Source: Sphingobacterium sp. SGR-19
GTDB taxonomy: Bacteria; Bacteroidota; Bacteroidia; Sphingobacteriales; Sphingobacteriaceae
Assembly (NCBI RefSeq): GCF_011043555.1
Contig: NZ_JAAKGS010000008.1
Coordinates: forward strand, 175,183-239,182
Reading direction: 5' to 3'
Length of the DNA stretch: 64,000 nucleotides
This document shows, in pieces, positions 52,892 through 61,264 of this stretch (the stretch's first letter is position 1; each line of letters opens with the position of its first letter). Under the pieces are notes generated by a model, which did no database searches, was not told the origin of the DNA, and saw only the letters and a program-made list of their open reading frames with translations. The position numbers and the translations under genes are program-made.

Positions 52892-54064
52892 ATGGAGAAA
52901 GATCAATCTAAAATCATAAGGGAGCAAGCGCCACGATCAGCAACGAGAGAGCATTCTGTCCCTTTATATTTAACGTCGAGTTTTATTTTTGATAGTGCCG
53001 AACAAGGCCGGGCTGTTTTCGCGGGCGAAGAAGAAGGCACGATATATTCACGTTACTCCAATCCGAATACGACAGAATTTATAAATAAGGTATGTATCAT
53101 GGAAGGAGCGGAAGATGGTTTAGCCTTTTCATCGGGAATGGCCGCTGTTTTTGCTTCTTTTGCAGGTTTTGTACAAAGCGGCGACCATATTGTTTCTGCA
53201 GGTGCTATTTTTGGTTCTACGCACCAGCTATTTACAGAACTATTTCCTCGCTGGGGAATCACGACAAGCTATGTGAATGCGGTAGATAATGAAGCTTGGG
53301 AGAAAGCCATACAACCCAATACAAAGATTGTTTTCTTGGAATCGCCTTCTAATCCAGGGTTAGAGCTTGCGGATTTGGAGTTTCTGGGGAGCTTAAAGAA
53401 GAGATACCCACAGATCATCTTTATCATTGACAATTGCTTTGCGACACCTTATTTGCAAAAGCCATTAGCATATGGTTTTGATCTTTCGTTGCATTCGGCG
53501 ACCAAATATATGGATGGCCAAGGTAGAGTGTTAGGTGGTGTCATTGTCGGAAAACAAGATTTAATTGATGAATTGATGTTTTTTATCCGTCATACTGGAC
53601 CTGCTATGTCTGCATTTAACGCGTGGACATTATCGAAGAGCTTGGATACGCTTGCCCTCCGTATGGACAGACATTGCAGCAACGCTTTGGTTTTAGCTGA
53701 AACATTGGAGCAGAACCCGGAAATTGTACAGGTAAAATATCCATTCCTACCTTCTCATCCACAATATGAGCTGGCTAAGAAACAAATGAAAGCCGGTGGC
53801 GGTATCGTCACCTTTGAGGTCAAAGGCGGTAGGGAAAGGGCCTTCCGTTTTTTAGACAAGCTAGAAATGATTCTTTACACGTCGAACTTGGGTGACGTGC
53901 GTTCCATTGCCACACATCCAGCTTCCACTACACACTCTAAACTTAAAGAAGAGGAAAGGTTAAGCTTAGGCATTCTGCCGGGTACCGTACGTATATCTGT
54001 AGGCCTGGAAGACAAAGAAGACATTATAGGAGATATCTTGCAGGCTTTGGAAGCTTCAAAATAG
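52892..54064 (+). CDS. PLP-dependent homocysteine/methionine-forming sulfhydrylase-like enzyme
   Basis: From ATG 52892 the product is 390 residues. It has the family YSRYSNPNTTEF phosphate site, VFLESPSNPGLELAD, FIIDNCFATP and the PLP lysine in SATKYMDGQGR. The GQGRVLGG stretch after the lysine is typical of O-succinylhomoserine sulfhydrylases (MetZ-like), which make homocysteine from sulfide. Methionine gamma-lyase is an alternative. It is monocistronic, followed by a bidirectional terminator shared with tpx. It is not the same as the enzyme at 2449-3627, which lacks this GQGR segment. Confidence 0.85.
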   Translation: MEKDQSKIIREQAPRSATREHSVPLYLTSSFIFDSAEQGRAVFAGEEEGTIYSRYSNPNTTEFINKVCIMEGAEDGLAFSSGMAAVFASFAGFVQSGDHIVSAGAIFGSTHQLFTELFPRWGITTSYVNAVDNEAWEKAIQPNTKIVFLESPSNPGLELADLEFLGSLKKRYPQIIFIIDNCFATPYLQKPLAYGFDLSLHSATKYMDGQGRVLGGVIVGKQDLIDELMFFIRHTGPAMSAFNAWTLSKSLDTLALRMDRHCSNALVLAETLEQNPEIVQVKYPFLPSHPQYELAKKQMKAGGGIVTFEVKGGRERAFRFLDKLEMILYTSNLGDVRSIATHPASTTHSKLKEEERLSLGILPGTVRISVGLEDKEDIIGDILQALEASK

Positions 54065-54095
54065 TTGATAGTGGGCAGAGTAGCCCACTGTCAAC
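54064..54095. terminator. Bidirectional terminator between PLP enzyme and tpx
   Basis: GTTGATAGTGGGC (54064-54076) pairs with GCCCACTGTCAAC (54083-54095) with one mismatch, lying between convergent genes. Confidence 0.78.
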
Positions 54096-54101
54096 TGATT
54101 T

Positions 54102-54599
54102 CTACAACGCTGCGAGCGCCTTATCGTAATCTGGCTCTTCTGTTGTTTCAGCAACCTGTTCTATATAAGATACCTTACCTTCTTCGTCAATGACGACAAC
54201 CGAGCGACTTAACAGGCCGGTCAAAGGACCATCTACAAACTTAACCCGATAAGCATCTGAAAACTTACTATCCTTATATTCGGAAAGGGTAATGACGTTT
54301 TCTAAATTTTCTGCTGCACAGAAGCGTCCTTGTGCGAAAGGAAGGTCACGTGAGATGCACAATACAACCGTGTTTTCCAATCCTGAGGCTTTTTCGTTAA
54401 ACGTACGTACTGACATAGCGCATGTGCCCGTATCTATGCTAGGAAAGATATTTAACACAACTTTCTTTCCTTTAAAGTCGCTTAAACTTTTCTCTGATAA
54501 ATCGCCTGCGGTCAATTTGAAGTCGGGAGCAGAAGAACCTACTGCGGGTAAATCACCTTGTGTATGTACTGCTGTTCCTTTAAATGTAATTTTAGCCAT
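54102..54599 (-). CDS. tpx: Thiol peroxidase
   Basis: The 165-residue protein is a 2-Cys atypical peroxiredoxin that reduces hydrogen peroxide and alkyl peroxides using thioredoxin. The peroxidatic Cys60 is in PSIDTGTCAMSV and the resolving Cys94 in GRFCAAENL, the spacing characteristic of Tpx. Length matches the family. It is monocistronic. Confidence 0.95.
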   Translation of the reverse strand: MAKITFKGTAVHTQGDLPAVGSSAPDFKLTAGDLSEKSLSDFKGKKVVLNIFPSIDTGTCAMSVRTFNEKASGLENTVVLCISRDLPFAQGRFCAAENLENVITLSEYKDSKFSDAYRVKFVDGPLTGLLSRSVVVIDEEGKVSYIEQVAETTEEPDYDKALAAL

Positions 54600-54714
54600 G
54601 ATTTCTAATTTTAATTGAAACTATTAAGGTACGAAAATTTAAATAACTTTCTACCTTACAATGGTATCGGATTAAATTATTATTTTCACGAAGTATAGTA
54701 CAAAAGACTAGGAC

Positions 54715-56613
54715 ATGAAAAAATCAAGATTATTCTTACTATCTTTTATTTTGCCGGTGACAGCATGTATGCAAGACGTAGCTGAACCCGAACCTTACGG
54801 GGCTTTACCGACAGAACGCCAACTGCGTTGGCATGAAATGGAGATGTATTCTTTAATTCATTATACACCAACAACTTTTCAGAATAAAGAGTGGGGGTTT
54901 GGCGATGCTGATCCGCAGATCTTCAACCCGCAGCATTTTGATGCGCAGCAGATTGCAGCAGCAGCAGCTTCGGCTGGTTTTAAAGGATTGATTTCTGTAG
55001 CTAAGCATCACGATGGCTTTTGTCTATGGCCTACGGCAACGACAAATTACAGCATCGCGGCATCACCTTGGAAAGACGGAAAGGGGGATATGGTGAAGGA
55101 GTTTATGCAAGCCACCCACGACCAAGGGATGAAGTTTGGCGTTTACCTGTCGGCTTGGGATAGAAACGACACACGTTACGGTTCGCCGGCCTATGCGGAA
55201 GCTTATCGCGAACAGCTGATGGAATTGATGACCCGATATGGAGAATTGTTTACATCATGGCATGATGGAGCAAACGGTGGCGATGGCTATTATGGCGGAA
55301 AAAAAGAGAAGCGCATCATCGATCGTACGACATACTACGAATGGCATGAGAAAACTTGGCCTATTGTGCGCGAAAAGCAACCGATGGCGATGATCTTTTC
55401 AGATGTAGGACCAGACATGCGCTGGGTCGGCAACGAAAAAGGTTTTGCAGCTGAAACAAGTTGGGCCACCTATACGCCAAGAGGAATCGATGGAGGTCCC
55501 GCGTTGCCAGGGGCTTCGGACTATAGTGAGTCCGAGACAGGCACACGCAATGGCGAACACTGGATTCCGGCAGAATGTGATGTGCCCCATCGACCGGGTT
55601 GGTTCTACCATCCTGATCAAGATGACCGGGTGAAAACACCGGACGAACTATTTGAAATCTATCTAAAATCAGTGGGACGCGGTGCTAATATGAACTTAGG
55701 ACTAGCGCCAATGCCGGCTGGTTATTTGCACGCTAACGATGTGAAATCGTTAGGGGCTTTTGGTCGGAAAGTAGAAAAAACCTTCGAAACGAATCTTGCA
55801 GAAGGAGCACAGGTCAAAGCTTCCAATGTACGGGGCAATTCCAACAAGTTTGAAACAAAATGGATACTGGACGATGACCGCTATACGTATTACGCTTCAG
55901 ACGACGATGTATTAGAGCCTGAGCTAGAGATTACATTAACCTCAGAACAAGAGTTTGATATCATTCGACTACGTGAAAATATCAAGTTGGGACAACGATT
56001 GGACAGCGTGTCCATATCCATCTCCCAAGATAATGAATGGGTGCCTCTGGCATCGGCAACAAGTATAGGAGCGAACCGATTGATCCATCTCGGTCAACCT
56101 GTGAAAGCAACAAAGCTGAAAATTAAGTTATATGCGCCGGTAGCACCGACATTGAGTGATTTCGGCTTGTTCAAAGAGTTTAAGGAGCCGTTCACATTTG
56201 GCGAAGATGTCAAAGACGGGCAGACAGCATTAACCGCAAATGACTTTACCATACGAACTGGAAACGGGCTTCCGAATAGCAGGGACAATAGTTCTGCAAC
56301 CTTTGAAACACTTACTGAAATTGGAGATGGCGTTGTCTTTGAGTTGAAAAAAGTAGTTTCAGCAATAGGCTATTTGCCACGTCAAGATGGACAAAAAGAA
56401 GGTATTGCGTTGAAATATGAAATTGCGACTAGTGCTGACGGTAAAAACTGGAAGACTATGAAGACCGGAGAATTTTCAAATATTCAGGCAAATCCGATCG
56501 AGCAGATCATTGCGGTGGATACACCTATTCAAGATAAATATATGCGGTTTGTTCCAGTAGAAAGCGTGGGTAAAACATTCTCTGTCGCATCGTTTACGCT
56601 GTTTGGTGAATAG
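54715..56613 (+). CDS. GH29-family alpha-L-fucosidase lipoprotein with discoidin-like domains
   Basis: The 632-residue protein has lipobox Cys18 (PVTAC). The GH29 TIM barrel covers about 30-350: LIHYTPTTFQN, KHHDGFCLWPT (97-107), LFTSWHDGANGG with the likely nucleophile Asp184, and GPDMRWVGNE. The C-terminal part (about 365-632) has beta-rich FTKS-type strands (IRLRENIKLGQRLDSVSISI) typical of F5/8-type binding modules. It hydrolyses terminal alpha-fucose on host or plant glycans, at the surface. It is followed by a lipoprotein gene with no visible SusC/D nearby, so it may be independent of a standard locus. Confidence 0.9.
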   Translation: MKKSRLFLLSFILPVTACMQDVAEPEPYGALPTERQLRWHEMEMYSLIHYTPTTFQNKEWGFGDADPQIFNPQHFDAQQIAAAAASAGFKGLISVAKHHDGFCLWPTATTNYSIAASPWKDGKGDMVKEFMQATHDQGMKFGVYLSAWDRNDTRYGSPAYAEAYREQLMELMTRYGELFTSWHDGANGGDGYYGGKKEKRIIDRTTYYEWHEKTWPIVREKQPMAMIFSDVGPDMRWVGNEKGFAAETSWATYTPRGIDGGPALPGASDYSESETGTRNGEHWIPAECDVPHRPGWFYHPDQDDRVKTPDELFEIYLKSVGRGANMNLGLAPMPAGYLHANDVKSLGAFGRKVEKTFETNLAEGAQVKASNVRGNSNKFETKWILDDDRYTYYASDDDVLEPELEITLTSEQEFDIIRLRENIKLGQRLDSVSISISQDNEWVPLASATSIGANRLIHLGQPVKATKLKIKLYAPVAPTLSDFGLFKEFKEPFTFGEDVKDGQTALTANDFTIRTGNGLPNSRDNSSATFETLTEIGDGVVFELKKVVSAIGYLPRQDGQKEGIALKYEIATSADGKNWKTMKTGEFSNIQANPIEQIIAVDTPIQDKYMRFVPVESVGKTFSVASFTLFGE

Positions 56614-56640
56614 CGTAAGACAAGGGCGAATGATATCGCA

Positions 56641-56680
56641 AGCGTAAGAAAATCAGCTATTTGTTTGGTTTTCTTATGCT
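56641..56680 (+). terminator. Hairpin between fucosidase and lipoprotein gene
   Basis: AGCGTAAGAAAA (56641-56652) pairs with TTTTCTTATGCT (56669-56680) with one wobble. The loop is 16 nt and no strong T-tract follows, so attenuation rather than full termination is possible. Confidence 0.5.
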
Positions 56681-56729
56681 CGTTCATTATATTTGGTTAT
56701 CAATTGAATTATAACTTGATAACTGAACT

Positions 56730-58208
56730 ATGATGAAAAGACCAATCCACTCGGTTTGGTATAGTTTTTCCATCTTGTTTATCATGCTTAACATGGCTTC
56801 CTGCAAGAAAAATGCAGTAGAACCAGATGATAGGCAAGAAAGCTATACCATAGGGTTCAAATTCCGGGAATTTGAACACCTTATTTCCCCTTTGGGAACA
56901 AAAGTACAAATGGCGAGCGATGCTAAGAAACGCTCTGCTAGCTATAATACGAATCAAGACACCTACGAAGGCTATATTTATTATTGGTCTTTCAATACAG
57001 AAACCTTGATGCCAGATAGCTATCCAAGTACACATTGGCGTATTACGTATAACGACGGGCAGACTCCTACAGAATATGGGACGGGCTGGGCATATGAAGA
57101 CTATATGGCTGGGAGAGCTCTATCGTTAAAAGGTTTGGACGAATTAATTTTCAAAATGCCAATGACGAAAGTACGCGAAGTCCATGAATTGGCGTTTGAT
57201 GTAAGTTCCTCAGGAACGGGGCCAAAAGCTTTCTCTCTTTTGTTTTCTCAAGATGGAGAAAGCTACATAGTGTTGGAGGATAATAATCAGTTTACAAATA
57301 CAAATACGCCACAAGCAAGAAATTCTTTTACTTTTTCTTTAGATGAACTATCGCTGGACTTTTCGGAGGATTTGTATATCAAATTGATTCCCAAAGCGGG
57401 CAATCGCGGAAATGCAGGTGATTACAACGATGTTACCGGTATCATGCGTGTCGATAATTTTCGATTGTACGGGATTGCCGAAGAGGTGGCGGATGCAAGT
57501 GTACGCCGTGTACATTATCATGTTTTCGATGCCGTAACAAGGAATCTCGTTCTTTCCGGGGCAGATCATTTCCGCGAAGGAACGCTATCCGATTTCCAGC
57601 TGACACTGCCCGCTGGAGATTACATCGCCTCCTTTGTGACGAATGTATCTAATGCAGAATTGAACATCCCGGAAACCGGAAATGCAGACACATACTTTAT
57701 TGCCAATACATTTTCCAATTACAAAGCGAAGGTTTTTGGTGTTTTAGATACATTTTCTGTCAGTGGAGATATGCAAAAGGAGATAGAGCTAAGCCGATAT
57801 TATAGTGAGGTTCGGTTTGCATTTACAGATACCCGGGATTTGTCGCATGTGGCCAAGCTTGTTGTCAAAGAAGAGCATGAACCTAAATTTTATGCGCCTT
57901 TTCAGCCCGTAATGAATAACCCGGTAAACGATCTGTCGGAAATTGTTATCCTTCCCGAATTTAGTGAGGATAACCGAGAGATGTTTTTCAACCAGTTTAT
58001 GGGGAATACAAACGTTGCCGTACCGCTAATGTATATCGTAGAAGCTTACGATGTATCAGATGAGTTGATAACAACATTCCGCGTAGAGAGCGAAATCCAT
58101 AACAATATGCAATTGCTCTTTCGTGGTAAGTTATTGGATTCACCAAATGGGGGATTTATTGTTCGCCTAAATGAACATTGGGACGGCGAAAAACAAGTTA
58201 ATTTTTAA
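56730..58208 (+). CDS. Lipoprotein of unknown function with binding-type domains
   Basis: The 492-residue protein has lipobox Cys25 (NMASC). Residues about 60-260 form a beta-rich jelly-roll-like region (YEGYIYYWSFNTET, LIFKMPMTKVREVHELAFDV, IMRVDNFRLYGIA) that looks like a carbohydrate-binding fold. Residues about 265-490 (YHVFDAVTRNLVLSGADHFR, FQLTLPAGDYIASFVTN) resemble FimB/Mfa2-type fimbrillin accessory domains. Neither assignment is certain. It follows the fucosidase gene by 116 bp, so the two may act together. A strong terminator at 58257 ends the transcript. Confidence 0.65.
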   Translation: MMKRPIHSVWYSFSILFIMLNMASCKKNAVEPDDRQESYTIGFKFREFEHLISPLGTKVQMASDAKKRSASYNTNQDTYEGYIYYWSFNTETLMPDSYPSTHWRITYNDGQTPTEYGTGWAYEDYMAGRALSLKGLDELIFKMPMTKVREVHELAFDVSSSGTGPKAFSLLFSQDGESYIVLEDNNQFTNTNTPQARNSFTFSLDELSLDFSEDLYIKLIPKAGNRGNAGDYNDVTGIMRVDNFRLYGIAEEVADASVRRVHYHVFDAVTRNLVLSGADHFREGTLSDFQLTLPAGDYIASFVTNVSNAELNIPETGNADTYFIANTFSNYKAKVFGVLDTFSVSGDMQKEIELSRYYSEVRFAFTDTRDLSHVAKLVVKEEHEPKFYAPFQPVMNNPVNDLSEIVILPEFSEDNREMFFNQFMGNTNVAVPLMYIVEAYDVSDELITTFRVESEIHNNMQLLFRGKLLDSPNGGFIVRLNEHWDGEKQVNF

Positions 58209-58256
58209 TTGAATAATGATTTTTTAAAACGATAAGTTATAATCGATTTGATAGGA

Positions 58257-58299
58257 GAGACGCGATGACCAAAGTTCGGTTTATCGCGTCTCTTTTTTT
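58257..58299 (+). terminator. Strong intrinsic terminator after the lipoprotein gene
   Basis: GAGACGCGAT (58257-58266) pairs perfectly with ATCGCGTCTC (58283-58292), followed by TTTTTTT. It touches the stop codon of the convergent dehydrogenase gene. Confidence 0.9.
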
Positions 58300-59251
58300 A
58301 TATTACATTTACAGGACTACCGTTCAGGAAAGCCTTTATATTCCCTACCACAGTATCCATCAGACGAAGTCTGGCTTCTTTGGTTGCCCAGCCTATATGT
58401 GGGGTAATGATACAGTTTTTTGCTCGGAAAAGCGGATTATCAGCTCGTGGTGGTTCTGTCGTTAATACATCCAATCCCGCGCCACTGAGGCGGTCCTCGT
58501 TTAATGCATCAGCTAAATCCTGCGCATTCACCAATCCACCTCTTGAAGTATTGATAAGCTTGGCGGAGGATTTCATGAACGAAAGAGACTTGGCGTTGAT
58601 GAGGTTTTCGGTTTCCGGTGTCAATGGGCAGTGCAAACTGATCACATCCGCCTGTGCAAAGAGTTCTTCTCGAGCAACCCATTGAAAGTTTTTTCGATGA
58701 GATTGATCCGTTTGTGTACGACTAGAGGCCAGAACAGGCATTCCAAACGCAGCTCCTACATCGGCTACCTTCTGTCCGATACTTCCGAATCCTATAATGC
58801 CTAACGTCTTTCCGGACAATTCGGTTAGCGGATAATCCCAAAAACAAAAGTCCGGGCTTGCAGACCATTTGCCTTCCATGACCGAATCGCTGTGACGTTG
58901 CGTACGGTAACACAGTTCCAAAAGAAGGGAAAATGTCAATTGGACAACGGAAGCGGTGCTGTATCCGGGAACGTTAGTGACCGTGATATTTCGTTCTTTG
59001 GCACACGCTATATCGATAATATTATATCCGGTAGCGGTCACACCAATGTATTTTAGCTGAGGTAACGCGTTGATTACCTTAGCAGACAACGGTACTTTGT
59101 TTGTGAGGAGCATGTCCGCATCTACTGCGCGTTCGATAATCTCGTTTTCAGACGTACGCTCATGGACGACAAGGTCGCCCAATGCCTGTAAAGCATCCCA
59201 GGTTAGATCGCCGGGATTAAGTGTGTAACCATCTAAAACTACGATTTTCAT
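58298..59251 (-). CDS. D-2-hydroxyacid dehydrogenase
   Basis: The 317-residue protein has the family features: Rossmann GIIGFGSIGQKVADV, NTSRGGLVN with the catalytic Arg, TTEPPRADNPLF with Glu, and ITPHIGWAT with catalytic His. Family members reduce hydroxypyruvate, glyoxylate or 2-ketoacids with NAD(P)H. It most resembles glycerate dehydrogenases (HprA-like) but substrate is not certain. It starts 11 bp after glyS and ends at the terminator. Confidence 0.9.
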   Translation of the reverse strand: MKIVVLDGYTLNPGDLTWDALQALGDLVVHERTSENEIIERAVDADMLLTNKVPLSAKVINALPQLKYIGVTATGYNIIDIACAKERNITVTNVPGYSTASVVQLTFSLLLELCYRTQRHSDSVMEGKWSASPDFCFWDYPLTELSGKTLGIIGFGSIGQKVADVGAAFGMPVLASSRTQTDQSHRKNFQWVAREELFAQADVISLHCPLTPETENLINAKSLSFMKSSAKLINTSRGGLVNAQDLADALNEDRLSGAGLDVLTTEPPRADNPLFRAKNCIITPHIGWATKEARLRLMDTVVGNIKAFLNGSPVNVI

Positions 59252-59262
59252 GCTTTCCTCCT

Positions 59263-60732
59263 CTATACCAATTGTTCCAACAGGTTGTTCCAGCTAACAA
59301 GTTCACCAATGATACGGCGAAGGTCAGCCGCCGGAACACGCTCTTGTTCCATGCTGTCGCGGTGCCGAATCGTGACCGTATCGTCCTCCAAAGTTTGGTA
59401 ATCTACCGTAATACAAAATGGTGTACCAATGGCATCTTGTCGGCGATAACGTTTTCCGATAGCGTCTTTTTCGTCATATTGGATATTGAAGTCCAATTTC
59501 AACTTAGCCATAATCTCCCGAGCTTTATCAGGTAGTCCGTCTTTTTTGGTAAGCGGTAATACAGCAGCTTTAACTGGAGCAATAGCGGGGTGGAATTTCA
59601 AGACCACACGCGAATCTTTCTTCTCTTCCGTTGATAGGTCTTCTTCTACTAAGGAGTTAGCCAATACCGTTAAAAATAAACGGTCCAAACCGATAGAGGT
59701 TTCAACCACATACGGTACATAGTTTTGATTGATCTCCGGGTCGAAATACTGCATTTTCTTTTTGGAGTGCTCCTGGTGTTGTTTCAAATCAAAATCTGTA
59801 CGTGAATGTATTCCTTCGACTTCTTTGAACCCAAACGGAAATTGGTATTCGATATCCACGGCTGCATTAGCATAATGCGCTGGTTTCACATGATCGTGAT
59901 AACGATACTTTGCGGAATCTGCTCCTAAGGCCAGATGCCACTTCAAACGTGTTGTTTTCCATTTTTGGTACCATTCCATTTCCGTGCCGGGGCGGATGAA
60001 AAATTGCAATTCCATTTGTTCAAACTCCCGCATACGCATGATAAATTGACGGGCGATGACTTCGTTTCGGAAAGCTTTACCAATTTGTGCTATCCCGAAT
60101 GGGATCTTCATACGACCGGTCTTCTGTACGTTTAAAAAGTTGACAAAGATGCCTTGGGCGGTCTCCGGACGGAGATACACCTTTTCCGCTTCTTCCGCCA
60201 TGGCTCCCATTTGCGTAGCAAACATCAAGTTGAACTGGCGTACTTCTGTCCAGTTTTTGGTGCCTGAAATGGGGCACACAATATTATGTTCTTCAATAAT
60301 CGCTTTGAGACGAGCCAGATCGTCTGCTGTGATCGCATCATCAAGATCCTTTTGAAGTTGTGCGGCTTTCTCCGTCTTTCCGTCTTTTTCGTAACGATCT
60401 ATCTTATCCTCAATCAACTGGTCAGCGCGGTAGCGTTTCTTTGAATCTTTATTATCGATCATAGGATCGTTGAACCCATCAACGTGACCGGATGCTTTCC
60501 AAGTGGTAGGATGCATGAAGATGGCGGCGTCGATCCCGACAATATTCTCATGCAACTGTACCATCGATTTCCACCAATAGGTCTTGAGGTTGTTCTTTAG
60601 TTCTGAACCCATCTGACCATAATCGTACACAGCACTTAGTCCGTCGTAAATCTCGCTAGAAGGAAACACAAATCCGTATTCCTTCGCATGTGATATGATA
60701 TTTTTGAAAAAATCGTCTGTTTGCTTGCTCAT
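59263..60732 (-). CDS. glyS: Glycine-tRNA ligase
   Basis: The 489-residue protein is the dimeric (alpha2) class II GlyRS of the eukaryote-like type, here with QMGSELKNNLKTYWW, motif 2 region (MRMREFEQMELQFFIRPG) and the motif 3 region DRLFLTVLANSL, and the C-terminal anticodon-binding domain (APVKAAVLPLTKKD). The symbol glyS is used by Bacteroidota annotation. A candidate -7 box TATATTTG lies on the minus strand at 60738-60745, 6 bp from the start. It is followed by a dehydrogenase gene 11 bp downstream. Confidence 0.95.
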   Translation of the reverse strand: MSKQTDDFFKNIISHAKEYGFVFPSSEIYDGLSAVYDYGQMGSELKNNLKTYWWKSMVQLHENIVGIDAAIFMHPTTWKASGHVDGFNDPMIDNKDSKKRYRADQLIEDKIDRYEKDGKTEKAAQLQKDLDDAITADDLARLKAIIEEHNIVCPISGTKNWTEVRQFNLMFATQMGAMAEEAEKVYLRPETAQGIFVNFLNVQKTGRMKIPFGIAQIGKAFRNEVIARQFIMRMREFEQMELQFFIRPGTEMEWYQKWKTTRLKWHLALGADSAKYRYHDHVKPAHYANAAVDIEYQFPFGFKEVEGIHSRTDFDLKQHQEHSKKKMQYFDPEINQNYVPYVVETSIGLDRLFLTVLANSLVEEDLSTEEKKDSRVVLKFHPAIAPVKAAVLPLTKKDGLPDKAREIMAKLKLDFNIQYDEKDAIGKRYRRQDAIGTPFCITVDYQTLEDDTVTIRHRDSMEQERVPAADLRRIIGELVSWNNLLEQLV

Positions 60733-60790
60733 AAGGGCAAATATAGATAAAAGAACAAAGATTAAAGATAAAGGACAAAGAAATAAGAGC

Positions 60791-61258
60791 TTAACCCTTA
60801 CCTGCTAAATCGCGAATCTGTTGTGAAGCGTTTTTATTATCCACTTTCTTAATGATATGTTGGATAATCCCGTCCTCGTCGATTACAAATGTAGTGCGTG
60901 CAGTACCCATATATTTGCGGCCATACATATTTTTCTCTACCCATACACCGTAGTCGTTAACTATTTTCTGATCCTCATCAGCCAGTAGATTAAAGGGCAA
61001 ATCAAATTTGTTAATAAACTTTTGGTGTGATTGCTCGTTATCAATACTCACGCCGATTACTTCAAACCCATCCTTAACCAAGGATTGATAATTGTCTCGG
61101 AAGTTGCAAGCTTCGGTGGTACATCCCGGGGTATTATCTTTGGGGTAGAAGTACAGGATAACCTTTTTGCCCTTGAAATCGGACAATTTAACGGTTTCTC
61201 CAGATTGGTTCTTTGCGGTGATTGTTGGCGCTTTATCGCCTATTTGTAGTGTCGCCAT
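60791..61258 (-). CDS. bcp: Thioredoxin-dependent peroxiredoxin (BCP-type)
   Basis: The 155-residue protein has peroxidatic Cys46 and resolving Cys51 in YPKDNTPGCTTEACNFRD, typical of BCP/PrxQ. It removes alkyl hydroperoxides using thioredoxin. It is 6 bp downstream of the M23 peptidase gene and 58 bp before glyS on the minus strand. Confidence 0.95.
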   Translation of the reverse strand: MATLQIGDKAPTITAKNQSGETVKLSDFKGKKVILYFYPKDNTPGCTTEACNFRDNYQSLVKDGFEVIGVSIDNEQSHQKFINKFDLPFNLLADEDQKIVNDYGVWVEKNMYGRKYMGTARTTFVIDEDGIIQHIIKKVDNKNASQQIRDLAGKG

Positions 61259-61264
61259 AGTATT

